A stretch of DNA of 64,000 bases from JAFDVL01 sp963794955. Its GTDB lineage: Bacteria > Acidobacteriota > Blastocatellia > RBC074. How positions within the stretch are numbered: position 1 is the stretch's first letter; each line of letters starts with the position of its first letter. Under the pieces are notes generated by a model. It did not search any database and was not told the DNA's origin. It saw only the letters and a program-made list of their open reading frames with translations. Made by a program: the position numbers and the translations under genes. Below, piece after piece: positions 18,811 through 27,558 of this stretch. The stretch lies in contig CAWCGF010000013.1 of the NCBI GenBank assembly GCA_963794955.1, forward strand, positions 62,001 to 126,000. The letters are read 5' to 3'.

Positions 18811-20748
18811 CGAATAAAACGAATGCAGGAGGTATTTCACGCCTCGCTGGAGTGCGCGCCCCAGGAACGTGCGGGCTTTCTGAACCAAGCTTGTGCTGAT
18901 GATCCAGAACTCCGCAAAGAAGTCGAATCCTTATTGGCCGCGCACGATAGCGCGGCTAGCTTTCTGGACGCGCCTGCAATCAAACAGGCGCAGCCCTTAT
19001 TTGCTGAAACAGCCACGCAAATTCAAATGCCTGCTACTCCGCGCCTGATCTCGCATTATGAAATCGGTTCCTTGCTTGGCAAAGGCGGCATGGGCGAAGT
19101 CTATCTCGCCACCGACACCAGTCTGGGGCGTAAAGCTGCGCTGAAAATCCTGCCCGCGCGTTACACCACAGAACCGGATTTGGTGCATCGTTTCGAGCGC
19201 GAGGCCAAGGCCGCTTCGGCGCTCAATCATCCCAACATCCTGACCGTCTATGAGATCGGAAAAACCGAAGACTCGCATTTCATTGCCACCGAATTCATCG
19301 AAGGCGAAACGCTGCGCGACCGCCTCAAACGCGGTAACTTGCCGCTCCAAGAAGCCCTGGACATCGCCATTCAAATCGCCGCTGCCCTGACCGCCGCGCA
19401 CGAAGCCGGCATCATTCACCGCGACATCAAGCCCGAAAACATCATGCTCAGGCCGGACGGCTATGTAAAAGTGCTGGATTTCGGCTTGGCAAAGCTGATG
19501 GAGCAGAGTCAGAGAAGGGGAGAAGGAGAGAAAGGGAGACGGGGAGAAGACGACCCCACCTTGCCTTTATCTCCCTCACTCCCCCACTCCCCTCCTCCCC
19601 TTCTTTCGACGATGCCCGGCATCGTGATGGGCACACCGAGTTATATGTCGCCCGAACAAGCGCGCGGACAGAAAGTAGATGCCCGCTCTGATATTTGGAG
19701 CCTGGGCGTTGTGCTCTTTGAAATGGTGAGCGGGGCGCGTCCCTTCGGCGGCGACACTCAAGCTGACTTGCTTGTCGCGATTCTGGAACGCGAACCGCTG
19801 CAATTACCCGTTGGCTTGCCGCCGGAATTGGAACACACGATTCATCAGACGCTGGCGAAAGACCCCAACGACCGCTGCGCCACGGTGCGAGAGGTAGGGC
19901 AAACCTTGAAAGCCGTGCAGCACAAGCTCGCCTTGACCTCCGAGTTGAAGCACTTCGCCGCACAAGCCGAGGAAACGACGATCCGACAAGTCCTTGAAGC
20001 CCCGACGTTGGAACTGGCTCCGGTGTTACAGACCCAGCACAACCCGGCAGCGTCGCAAGCAGTCGCCTCCGTTCCACCCGCACCACCGCCAGCCCGCATC
20101 TCGGCCCGCGCCTCACTGCTGGGCGTGTTAGTCGTAGCTGGCTTGAGCATCGGTTCCTGGTATTGGTTCCAACCTGCGATGCCGCTTCCGCCCACGGCGA
20201 AGCAAAGCGCCGCCCCGCAACCGCAGCGTGAATTGACCTGGTGGTTAACAGCGCAACGGATGATCGCGGGTAAATTGGAAGGCCAGCCCCTTCAATCCGC
20301 CGGGCGCGATTGGTTTCCGAATGGCTCGCGCTTCAAATTCAATCTGACCAGCCCCCAGGCAGGCTATCTGTATTTGCTCAACGAAGGCCTCACCACAGGC
20401 GGCCAAACCAGTCTGAATTTGCTGTATCCCACGCCTGCCAATAACAATCTCAACGCTGCCGTCGCCGCTAATCAAAACATTCAAACTGGCAACAATATTT
20501 TTGCCGAACACCAAGGCGAGGAAAAATTCTGGATTGTGTGGGCCGCGCAACCCATCCCCGAAATCGAAGCTATCAAAACTGTCGCCCAGCCCGAAATTAA
20601 AAATGTCACCCAACGCGCTGCCATCCTTGCGTTGCTGAATCAGCACCTCCCCCAGTCCGTCGCCAAATCAGACGAAACCAAAGAACAAACAACTGTCACG
20701 TCAACCAGTGACCTCCTGGCCAACCTGGTAAAGTTGAAACACCGGTAG
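18799..20748 (+). CDS. Membrane Ser/Thr protein kinase with C-terminal DUF4384-like domain
   Basis: 649 residues. After an N-terminal helical segment, the kinase domain shows GKGGMGEVYLA (from 94), the lysine in AALKIL (116), HRDIKPEN (207) and DFGLAK (227). One transmembrane helix (SLLGVLVVAGLSIGSWYWF) separates it from a C-terminal DUF4384-like region with SPQAGYLYLLNEG and FPN/LLYPTP motifs, presumably outside the membrane. Residues about 235-270, between DFG and the MGTPSYMSPEQ segment, are low-complexity and encoded by an inverted repeat (19501-19608). Kinase core motifs are otherwise intact. It most likely acts on the sigma factor encoded just upstream. The start codon lies within a repeat arm; a later ATG at 18823 is an alternative. 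Confidence 0.88.
   Translation: MTNDRIKRMQEVFHASLECAPQERAGFLNQACADDPELRKEVESLLAAHDSAASFLDAPAIKQAQPLFAETATQIQMPATPRLISHYEIGSLLGKGGMGEVYLATDTSLGRKAALKILPARYTTEPDLVHRFEREAKAASALNHPNILTVYEIGKTEDSHFIATEFIEGETLRDRLKRGNLPLQEALDIAIQIAAALTAAHEAGIIHRDIKPENIMLRPDGYVKVLDFGLAKLMEQSQRRGEGEKGRRGEDDPTLPLSPSLPHSPPPLLSTMPGIVMGTPSYMSPEQARGQKVDARSDIWSLGVVLFEMVSGARPFGGDTQADLLVAILEREPLQLPVGLPPELEHTIHQTLAKDPNDRCATVREVGQTLKAVQHKLALTSELKHFAAQAEETTIRQVLEAPTLELAPVLQTQHNPAASQAVASVPPAPPPARISARASLLGVLVVAGLSIGSWYWFQPAMPLPPTAKQSAAPQPQRELTWWLTAQRMIAGKLEGQPLQSAGRDWFPNGSRFKFNLTSPQAGYLYLLNEGLTTGGQTSLNLLYPTPANNNLNAAVAANQNIQTGNNIFAEHQGEEKFWIVWAAQPIPEIEAIKTVAQPEIKNVTQRAAILALLNQHLPQSVAKSDETKEQTTVTSTSDLLANLVKLKHR
19501..19608. repeat. 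In-frame purine/pyrimidine palindrome inside the kinase gene
   Basis: The left part is built of GGGGAGA/GGGAGA units and the right part of CTCCC units (CACTCCCCCACTCCCC), forming imperfect inverted arms. It encodes about 36 residues in the activation segment without breaking the frame. The unit (GGGAGTG or its complement) recurs in the element directly after this gene (20751-20813), and a similar purine-rich element lies inside the CHAT gene at 25549-25615. Confidence 0.8.
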
Positions 20749-20750
20749 AA

Positions 20751-20813
20751 GGAGATGGGGAGTGCGGGAGTGCGGGAACGAGCGAGGCTGTTGCTCCCCA
20801 TCTCCCCATCTCC
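20751..20813. repeat. GGGGAGTG-unit palindrome after the kinase gene
   Basis: GGAGATGGGGAG (20751-20762) pairs perfectly with CTCCCCATCTCC (20794-20805); tandem GTGCGGGA units lie in the loop side. It begins two bases after the kinase stop codon and could act as a terminator-like stem. The rest of the gap up to 21053 is AT-richer and contains no gene I can support. Confidence 0.75.
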
Positions 20814-21053
20814 ACCCCACCGTGAGGGAATTCTCACTGCCAATACGCTTACCTAAATAGAAGAGACAAATTCTCTTCGATGTGGACAAAACCGCGCCAT
20901 GGGCGCCCTTTATTCTGATTGGCAATTGGAAATAAGCAGGCATTTGGGCGAATTGACTCTGCTTCAGGTTACGCATAGACTCGATTCATTATTGCGTATT
21001 GAGTAGCGGTAGTCGTTTCGCATGATGAATTTTTGCTGAGGTTGAGATCGCGT

Positions 21054-22085
21054 ATGAAGTTGAACTCAGTCAACCAATCTGCCTTAAAAACGGGGCAATT
21101 CCGTCCCGTAGTTGCTGGACGGATTGTTGACAAATTGTTAGGGCTGGAAAAGCTTGACCTGTCTGTGGCCAACCCAAAACCGACGGCGCATTTCAAGCTG
21201 AGCGAAAGCGACGGAGCGTGGTTTCAGCCAGAAGCTAAAGGGTCTTCGTACGAAGGTGCCTGGCAACTCAGCGCACGAGGCAAGGGGTTACAACTCGCCT
21301 TGCAAATGCCCAGCAAACACGGCGTCGTGCTCATCCTGGAAATGCGCCGCACGACTTACACCGAATCCGATCAGCCGGTCATTTTCAGTATCAATGACGA
21401 AGAATGGCCGTTAGAGATTGATCCGAAAACGCTCAAGTTCTACCAACAATCGTGGTACTTGCCACATTTCTATCTGGAGGAGGGCGAGAATCTCATGGGC
21501 TTGCGACTGGCGGCTGATGCCCAGACCGATGTGCTGGTGAAGTCGGTAGCAGTAATGCGTTTTGAGATCGAAAAGCAACGGCGTGGCAATTGGTGCTGGG
21601 CCGCCGTGACCAACAGCCTCTTGAGCTTCTTCGATGCCGCCAATGAACGCACGCAATGCGACATCGTGAAGGAATGTTTCGGGCGGAGCAAGGAGCATAA
21701 AACCGAAACAAATTGTTGCGAATTTTCCCGCCGCAAAGAATGTAATCGCACCTTCAAGTTGGTAGACGCGCTGGATATTATGGACTTGTCGTCTTCGCGT
21801 TGTAACTATCCGTTATCGCTCCAGGAAATCCGCGAGCAAATCAATCAAGGCGCGCCCGTCGGAGTACGCCTCGGATGGAAAGGCGGCGGCGGCCATTTTG
21901 TCGTGATTACCGCCGTCGGGCCACCCGACCCAAGAAGCGAGAGTTACACTTGGCTGCGCATTGCTGACCCCAAGGACCCGGCGGCGTCATACATCACCTA
22001 TCGCACGCTCAAATCTCGTTACAAGGGGGAAGGAACATGGACACACTCGTACTTGTTCGAGCGGGAACGCCAACTTCGTCCCTAG
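21054..22085 (+). CDS. Papain-like cysteine protease (C70/AvrRpt2-like) with N-terminal beta domain
   Basis: 343 residues from ATG 21054 (a TTG at 21033 is possible). The C-terminal half has the nucleophile C181 in GNWCWAAVTNSLLSFF, H281 in GGGGHFVVITAVG and D305 in LRIADPKDP. A cysteine-rich stretch between them (C202, C208, C221, C222, C230) has the CC...CN spacing seen in AvrRpt2-type proteases. Residues 1-170 form a predicted beta-sandwich with no signal peptide, so the enzyme is probably cytoplasmic or exported by a non-Sec route. The next gene follows 15 bp later and is likely co-transcribed. The substrate is unknown. Confidence 0.75.
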   Translation: MKLNSVNQSALKTGQFRPVVAGRIVDKLLGLEKLDLSVANPKPTAHFKLSESDGAWFQPEAKGSSYEGAWQLSARGKGLQLALQMPSKHGVVLILEMRRTTYTESDQPVIFSINDEEWPLEIDPKTLKFYQQSWYLPHFYLEEGENLMGLRLAADAQTDVLVKSVAVMRFEIEKQRRGNWCWAAVTNSLLSFFDAANERTQCDIVKECFGRSKEHKTETNCCEFSRRKECNRTFKLVDALDIMDLSSSRCNYPLSLQEIREQINQGAPVGVRLGWKGGGGHFVVITAVGPPDPRSESYTWLRIADPKDPAASYITYRTLKSRYKGEGTWTHSYLFERERQLRP

Positions 22086-22100
22086 CTCCAGGAGAAAGCA

Positions 22101-22688
22101 ATGCCCATTCGACCCTATGAACCACCGGCGGAATCCATGCAAGCGTTGCGCGAAGCGGCCAAAACAACGCCGAAGGCTTATCGCCACAATGCCGAAATGA
22201 TGAAAGCGGTGTTAGCAGATTGGCAAAAACACTGGCCGCATCCCGTTTATTGCGTAGGGCTGGATGAGATGGCCGCTGCCCATGGCCTCCGCCAGGCCGA
22301 GATTATCGGTTGGCGCTATTTGGCACAATCCGGCAAAGATCGTAACTACGCCATTGAGGTGCAAATGGAGGAGGATGGCACTGATCACCACGTCGCTGAG
22401 TTGGATAAAGGGCCATACATTGACGGCATTTACAAAGTCTTGCAAGACGAAAGCCTGGCGAAGAAAGTGGGCGCATTGCTCTTCAAGCCAGCATTGTTGC
22501 GCATTAACGCGATGGCCATCTTTGCCGTGTGGTTGCGCACCGATGACCCGGAAAAAGAGATTATCATTCCGCTGCCACCGACACCGAGCTATGTGGTGCC
22601 TTGGCAACAATACTCCATCAAGCATTTTCAGGACGCGTTGCGAGAGCAGGCGAAAGAAAAACTCGCCAATGATTTTTCCGATGCCTGA
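22101..22688 (+). CDS. Unknown protein encoded directly after the cysteine protease
   Basis: 195 residues, soluble, no signal peptide, no transmembrane helix and no motif I recognise. AGGAG lies about ten bases ahead of the ATG. The N-terminus is Pro-rich (PIRPYEPPAESM); the middle has alternating acidic and hydrophobic stretches (IEVQMEEDGTDHHVAELDKG) and the end is helical and charged. The 15-bp spacing to the protease gene argues for one operon. It could be a substrate, inhibitor or adaptor of the protease, but that rests on position only. Confidence 0.7.
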   Translation: MPIRPYEPPAESMQALREAAKTTPKAYRHNAEMMKAVLADWQKHWPHPVYCVGLDEMAAAHGLRQAEIIGWRYLAQSGKDRNYAIEVQMEEDGTDHHVAELDKGPYIDGIYKVLQDESLAKKVGALLFKPALLRINAMAIFAVWLRTDDPEKEIIIPLPPTPSYVVPWQQYSIKHFQDALREQAKEKLANDFSDA

Positions 22689-22792
22689 CCTTACCCCAAA
22701 CGGATACGCAACGCTGCGTATCCGTCTACCAAGGCGAACTCTTAGAGGTCGCCCAAATTGTTTGCTCTTAACCAAGGAGTTGACGATGTATG

Positions 22793-22866
22793 ACAGGCAA
22801 CCTGCTTGTCGCCCCCCGGAACCTTATCATTCTCGACAAGCGAGCCGCCTGTCGTACATTTTCCAA
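22793..22866. repeat. GACAGGC double-hairpin element (copy 1) in a 5' leader
   Basis: The first stem is GACAGGCA with TGCTTGTC (22793-22811). The second, imperfect stem is GACAAGC with GCCTGTC (about 22835-22853). The tail TACATTTTCCAAGGAG supplies the ribosome site of the micropeptide gene at 22878. A close copy lies at 35162-35240 upstream of the TonB receptor gene, in the same position relative to the start codon. A 33-codon frame (22786-22887) with its own AAGGAG crosses the element and could be a leader peptide. Confidence 0.75.
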
Positions 22867-22877
22867 GGAGAGATAAT

Positions 22878-22994
22878 ATGTCCATGAAACAAACTGGTAA
22901 AAAAACAACCCAAGCCAAAAAATCAGACGCCCCGGCGAAAGAGAAAAAGGCAGCGAAAAAAGGACGCGACCTAGATGAAGAGTGGCGGCGGTGA
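22878..22994 (+). CDS. Lys-rich 38-residue micropeptide
   Basis: Encoded behind an optimal AAGGAG at seven bases. It has about a dozen lysines in the first 30 residues (KKTTQAKKSDAPAKEKKAAKKG), ending in DLDEEWRR. It resembles a disordered nucleic-acid-binding or histone-like tail, or a small modified peptide; I do not recognise a family. It follows the protease and unknown gene on the same strand after 189 bp holding the GACAGGC element, and precedes the TPR-CHAT gene. Confidence 0.55.
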   Translation: MSMKQTGKKTTQAKKSDAPAKEKKAAKKGRDLDEEWRR

Positions 22995-23026
22995 GCCGAA
23001 GAATGCCACTGGCAGTTAAAATACAG

Positions 23027-23074
23027 TCTCCTGCCGCGCCGCACCTGAGAGCGCAGGCGCGGCGCGGCAGGAGA
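23027..23074. terminator. Perfect 16-bp GC-rich hairpin before the TPR-CHAT gene
   Basis: TCTCCTGCCGCGCCGC at 23027-23042 pairs without mismatch with 23059-23074 around a 16-nt loop. It lies between the micropeptide stop and the TPR-CHAT start. No T tract follows, so it may be a structured leader or one more member of the palindrome set rather than a classical terminator. Confidence 0.55.
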
Positions 23075-23091
23075 ACGAGCGACGTATTCCT

Positions 23092-26000
23092 ATGCTCGGA
23101 TTGAAAAAACCTCTGCTCCGCCGACAATCTTCTCGCTTCCTCCTCGCCTTTGCGGCGTTGTTCTGCTGGCAGGCAAGTGCCGCTTGCGCGCCGCAGCCAG
23201 AAACTATCACAACATTAGTGCCCGGCGACGCCATCGTACGGCAATTGAATGGCGGCGACACCCACGTGTTTCAGGTTCCATTACTGGAAGGCCAATATCT
23301 CTGTGTAGCAGTGGAGCAACGTGGCATTGACGTTGAGCTAAGACTCTCCGCGCCAAACCAACAAAGGTTGATTGCGATGGACACACTCAATGGCACGCAA
23401 GGCCCAGAGGTCGCCGCCGTCATCGCCACACAACCCGGACAGCACCGCATTGAAATCGTCTCGCCCAGCCAAAGCGCCCCCGCCGGAACCTATGAAGTAA
23501 AAATCCGGGCGCTCCGCCCTGCCACCGAACCGGATCAGCGGTGGCTCACCGCACAACAGTTTTATGCGGCGGGCAAATTTCTGAGTGAAGGAACAAGCGC
23601 CGAGGCACAAGAACAAGCGGCGCAAAAATTCGCGGAGGCGCTCAGAATCTGGCAAGTCTTAGACGACCGTTTGATGGTCGCCCACACGCTGCATTACCTC
23701 GTTTCGGTATACCGAGATATTGGGCAGACACAACATGCCCTGGTGTACTCTGGGTATGCGCTGGAATTATTGCGCGCCAGTGGGCAACAGCGGGAAGCAG
23801 CCCACACGTTGACCACGCTCGCCATCATCCTCAACGAACTCGGCGAATTGCCCAAGGCATTGGAATATTACGAGCAATCGCTGGTGCAGTGGCGCTCGTT
23901 CCAGGATACCTACGGCGAAGCACGCACGCTCATCAACCTGGGGCTGGTCAATAGTCAGCTTGGTGAACCACGAGTGGCATTGGGCTACTACGACCAGGCG
24001 CTCGCGGTTTGGCAAAAGCTGGGCGAGCAATTCCAGGCGGCGGAAACGCTGACGCGTATAGGCACGGCCTATTACCGACTAGACGAATGGCAAAACGCAC
24101 TGGAGTTCGCGTTGCAGGCACAAGGGTTGTATCGGGCGCTGGCCAACAAGCGCGGGGAAGCGGCAGTGCTCAACAATATGGGATTGGTGTATGAAAGATT
24201 GGGGGAAGCGGGCAAGGCGCTGGATTATTACCGTCAGGCGCTCGCCTTCTGGCGTACGCTCGGCAACCGCCGCGAAGAGGCCGAAATCCTGAGCAACATC
24301 GGGCTGGCCGAAGCACAACAAGAGAATGCCGCCCAAGCGTTAACGTCATATCAGCTTTCCCTCAAACTCTTTCGAGAAGCGGGAGATCGGCGCGGCGAAG
24401 CACTCGTCTTGCAACGGCTGGGCGACCTGCAAGCCAACTCGAATGACGCGTCCACCGCGTTGGAGTTTTACAATCAAGCCTTGCCGCTCTTGCGCACTGC
24501 CGGGGACGGTTATCGAGAATCCATTGTGCTGTTGAGCATCGCCGAGCTGCACCTGAGACAAAACAATCCCACGAAAGCTAAGGGGTTGTTGACGCCCGCC
24601 TTGACGACGCTGCAAGCCATTGGCAATCGCTCGAACGAAGCGCAGGCGCTATATGGCCTGGCGCGCGCCGAACGTGCTTCAGGGAATCTCAGCGCCGCAC
24701 AGCAGCAAATCGAAGCGGCGCTTGCCCAAGCGGAAGCTGTGCGCGCCGAGGTGGGCAGTCAACAATTGCGCGCCTCATACCTCGCTTCAGTCCACAAATA
24801 CTACGAACTCAATCTAGATATTTTGATGCGGTTGCATCAGGCGCAGCCAAGCGCGGGCTACGATGCGCTCGCGCTGCAAGCCAGCGAACGCGCCCGCGCC
24901 CGCAGCCTGGTGGAACTCTTAACCGAAGCACGCGCGAACCTGCGAGCAGGCATAGACAAGGCTTTGCTTGAACAATCCAATAAGCTGATCCAACAACTCA
25001 ATGCCAAAGCCCAACGCCAGTTGCAATTAACCGCGCAGCGCAGCAACGCTGCACAATTGCAAACCCTCAAGCAGGAAATCAGCGCGCTCGAAGATGAATA
25101 CAATCAGGTCGAAGCCAGGATTCGCCAAAGCAATCCACAGTACGCGGCCTTGACGCAACCGCAGCCGCTGAGCCTGACGGCAATCCAACAACAATTGGAT
25201 GCCGATTCCCTGCTGTTGGAATATTCGCTCGGCGAAGAACGAAGCTGGCTGTGGGCAGTGACGAAGAATTCCATCACCAGTTTTCCGCTGCCCAAGCGCG
25301 CGCAAATCGAACAGGCCGCCCTGCAATTTCGAGATTTGCTGACCGCCCGCAGCCAGCGGCAGCGCGGCGAAACGACACGGCAGCGCGAAGCCCGCATTCT
25401 GCAAGCCGACACTCAATTGCCCACGACGTGCCGCTACGCTAAGCCAGATGTTCTTGAGCCCCGTTGCCGCCTGCTTGAAAACCAGCGCCTGATTGTTGTG
25501 GCGGATGGTGCACTGCAATATGTGCCGTTTGGAGCGTTGCCCGTGCCGAGAGAAGGGAGAAGGGGAAAAGGGGAAAGGAAAGGAGCGAAGAGAAAACCGC
25601 CGCCTCTCCCCTTCTGCCTCGTGATCGTCCGCCACGAAATCATCACCCTCCCTTCCGCCTCCACGCTGGCCGTGTTGCGCCTGGAAACGGCCAACCGCCC
25701 AGCCTGCGCCGAAAGCCTTAGCCGTCTTTGCCGATCCGGTGTTCACACGGGAAGAGGCGATTAATCGCAACCTGGCCAACAAAAACAGTACGAGCAGCGA
25801 ACGAGCCAAGGCACGCAGCATCGTTCACGAAGACGAAAAGGCGATGTCTGGCACGAGCAGTCTGGCGATTCCGCGTCTGCCCTTCACACGCCAGGAGGCC
25901 GAGCAAATCCTGGCGTTCGTGCCTAAAGCCGACAGCTTCAAGGCGACCGACTTTGCCGCCACACGTGCCGCCGCGCTGAATCCCGCCTTGAGCCAATATC

Positions 26001-26446
26001 GGTATTTGCACTTTGCGACGCACGGGCTGATTGATAGCGAACGCCCTGGCCTGTCTTCGCTTGTCTTGTCGCTCGTAGATGAAACAGGCAAACCGCAGGA
26101 TGGTTTTTTGCGCGCGCACGAAATCTACAACTTAAACTTCCCGGCAGAATTGGTTGTGCTGAGCGCGTGCCAAACGGGCTTGGGTAAAGAGGTCAAAGGC
26201 GAAGGCTTGATGGGCTTAACGCGTGGCTTTATGTACGCCGGAGCCGCCCGCGTCGTCGTCAGTTTGTGGAGCGTCAACGACAAAGCTACGGCGGAATTGA
26301 TGACGATCTTTTATCGCCAAATGCTAAAAGAAAATCAGCGCCCCGCCGCCGCCTTGCGCGCCGCCCAGATCGAAATGTGGAAGCAGAAGCCTTGGCAAGC
26401 GCCGTATTATTGGGCGGCGTTTGTATTGCAAGGGGAATGGCGGTGA
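23092..26446 (+). CDS. Secreted TPR-CHAT caspase-like protease (one frameshift)
   Basis: A signal peptide is followed by a PPC-type beta domain (GDAIVRQLNGGDTHVFQVPL), about ten TPRs (ALEYYEQSL, ALGYYDQALAVWQ and similar), a coiled region, and a C-terminal CHAT domain. The CHAT dyad is H in YLHFATHGLID and C in VVLSACQTGLG, followed by MYAGAARVVVSLWSVND. The frame shifts by one extra base at about 25700-25710; the expected PAPKALAVFADPVFTRE reads straight across it. A purine-rich repeat (25549-25615) adds a basic stretch (EGRRGKGERKGAKRK) in the CHAT N-terminal half. Total length is about 1,118 codons. The relatives are caspase/separase-clan proteases; the target is unknown. Confidence 0.85.
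25549..25615. repeat. In-frame purine-rich repeat inside the CHAT gene
   Basis: GAGAGAAGGGAGAAGGGG followed by GGGGAAAGG units, then CTCTCCCCTTCTGCC as the partial complementary arm. It encodes a Lys/Arg-rich insert between the GALPVP segment and IVRHEIITLPSAS of the CHAT domain. It has the same purine/pyrimidine style as the element in the kinase activation segment. Confidence 0.65.
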
Positions 26447-26545
26447 AATACTCCCGTAGCAGCGAATCATTCACTTGTGTGAAGAAAGCAAATTATCTTG
26501 AGGGATTTTACTTTTGCATTTCGCTTTTATAAGCAGGAGGAAAAC

Positions 26546-27430
26546 ATGAACAGATTTTTCGTTCTCATCACAATGTGTCTCGCCTTTAGCCTGCCTGCTA
26601 TCGCCCAGGATGAGTCTTCCCGCCAAATCATCCCGGAAGAATTCATCAAAGCGCGTCCGCCCAAATCAACAGCGTCCTCAACCGGACGTTCAAGCTATCG
26701 CAGCACCACCAGCAAAAAAGCGATGCCGACTGGAAACTACCAACAACTTGGCCTGACGATTTGGCGGTTGCGTCCGGCGAAAACAACCGACAATACAGCG
26801 CGCATCATTGTCCATGAAGGTGCTGAGACGGTGGAATGGACACCGGAACGCGTCGCTGCCAACATGCCGCTGAAAATGGGCGAAAAGATTCGCCTCAGTT
26901 TTGAAGCGCCGCAAACCAGCTTCCTGTATGTGATTGATCGGGAAAAATATGCGGATGGGTCACTGGGCGAGCCGTATTTGATCTTTCCGACTACGCGCAC
27001 GCGCGGCGGCGACAACAAAGCTGCGCCCGGCCACATCATCGAAATTCCCGCGCAGGATGATCGCCCGAACTACTTCACGCTGAAGCAAACGCGCAGTGAT
27101 CAAGTCGGCGAAGTGGTGACAGTCATCGTCTCGCCACAACCGCTGAAAGAAATTACCATTAGCGACAAAGCCTTAAAGCTTGCGCCCGAAATGCTTACTC
27201 AATGGGAAAAGCAATGGGGTGGGACAACGGAAGCGTTCGAGTTGGCAAACGGCGCAGGCCGCCCCTGGACAAAGGCGGAGCAAGAGGCAGGGGCGACTTC
27301 AACGCGTCAACTCACGCAAGATGATCCGGGGCCACAAACCGTTTATCGCGTCGCGGTCAAACCCGGCACTCCGATGCTCGTCAACGTCGGGCTGAAGTAT
27401 GCAAGCGCGGGAAAGAAACTAAGAAAATAA
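26546..27430 (+). CDS. Secreted DUF4384-like protein
   Basis: 294 residues with a signal peptide (FFVLITMCLAFSLPAIAQ) behind a GGAGG ribosome site. The body has MGEKIRLSFEAPQTSFLYVIDREKY-type strands and a LIFPTTRTRGG segment, similar to the C-terminal region of the kinase encoded at 18799 and to DUF4384. It follows the TPR-CHAT gene by 99 bp and is probably in the same operon. The function is unknown; extracytoplasmic ligand or substrate binding is a guess. Confidence 0.75.
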   Translation: MNRFFVLITMCLAFSLPAIAQDESSRQIIPEEFIKARPPKSTASSTGRSSYRSTTSKKAMPTGNYQQLGLTIWRLRPAKTTDNTARIIVHEGAETVEWTPERVAANMPLKMGEKIRLSFEAPQTSFLYVIDREKYADGSLGEPYLIFPTTRTRGGDNKAAPGHIIEIPAQDDRPNYFTLKQTRSDQVGEVVTVIVSPQPLKEITISDKALKLAPEMLTQWEKQWGGTTEAFELANGAGRPWTKAEQEAGATSTRQLTQDDPGPQTVYRVAVKPGTPMLVNVGLKYASAGKKLRK

Positions 27431-27431
27431 A

Positions 27432-27527
27432 ACCACGAAGGGCACGAAGAACACGAAGACGAGAGGAAGAGAGAGAACTGCATCTTCTCCCTGTCTCTCT
27501 TCGTGCTCTTTGTGTACTTCGTGGTGA
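27432..27527. repeat. Composite palindrome, CACGAAG-unit family (copy 2)
   Basis: ACCACGAAGGGCACGAAGAA and a further CACGAAGA unit on the left are mirrored by TCTTCGTGCTCTTTGTG and TTCGTGGT on the right, with purine/pyrimidine (GAGAGGAAGAG / CTCTCT) inner arms. It shares units with the outer shell of the element at 17871-18142. It sits between the DUF4384 gene and the ThiF-family gene. Confidence 0.8.
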
Positions 27528-27558
27528 ATTTTCTTTGCTTAAAAGCTATAGTAGGTGC

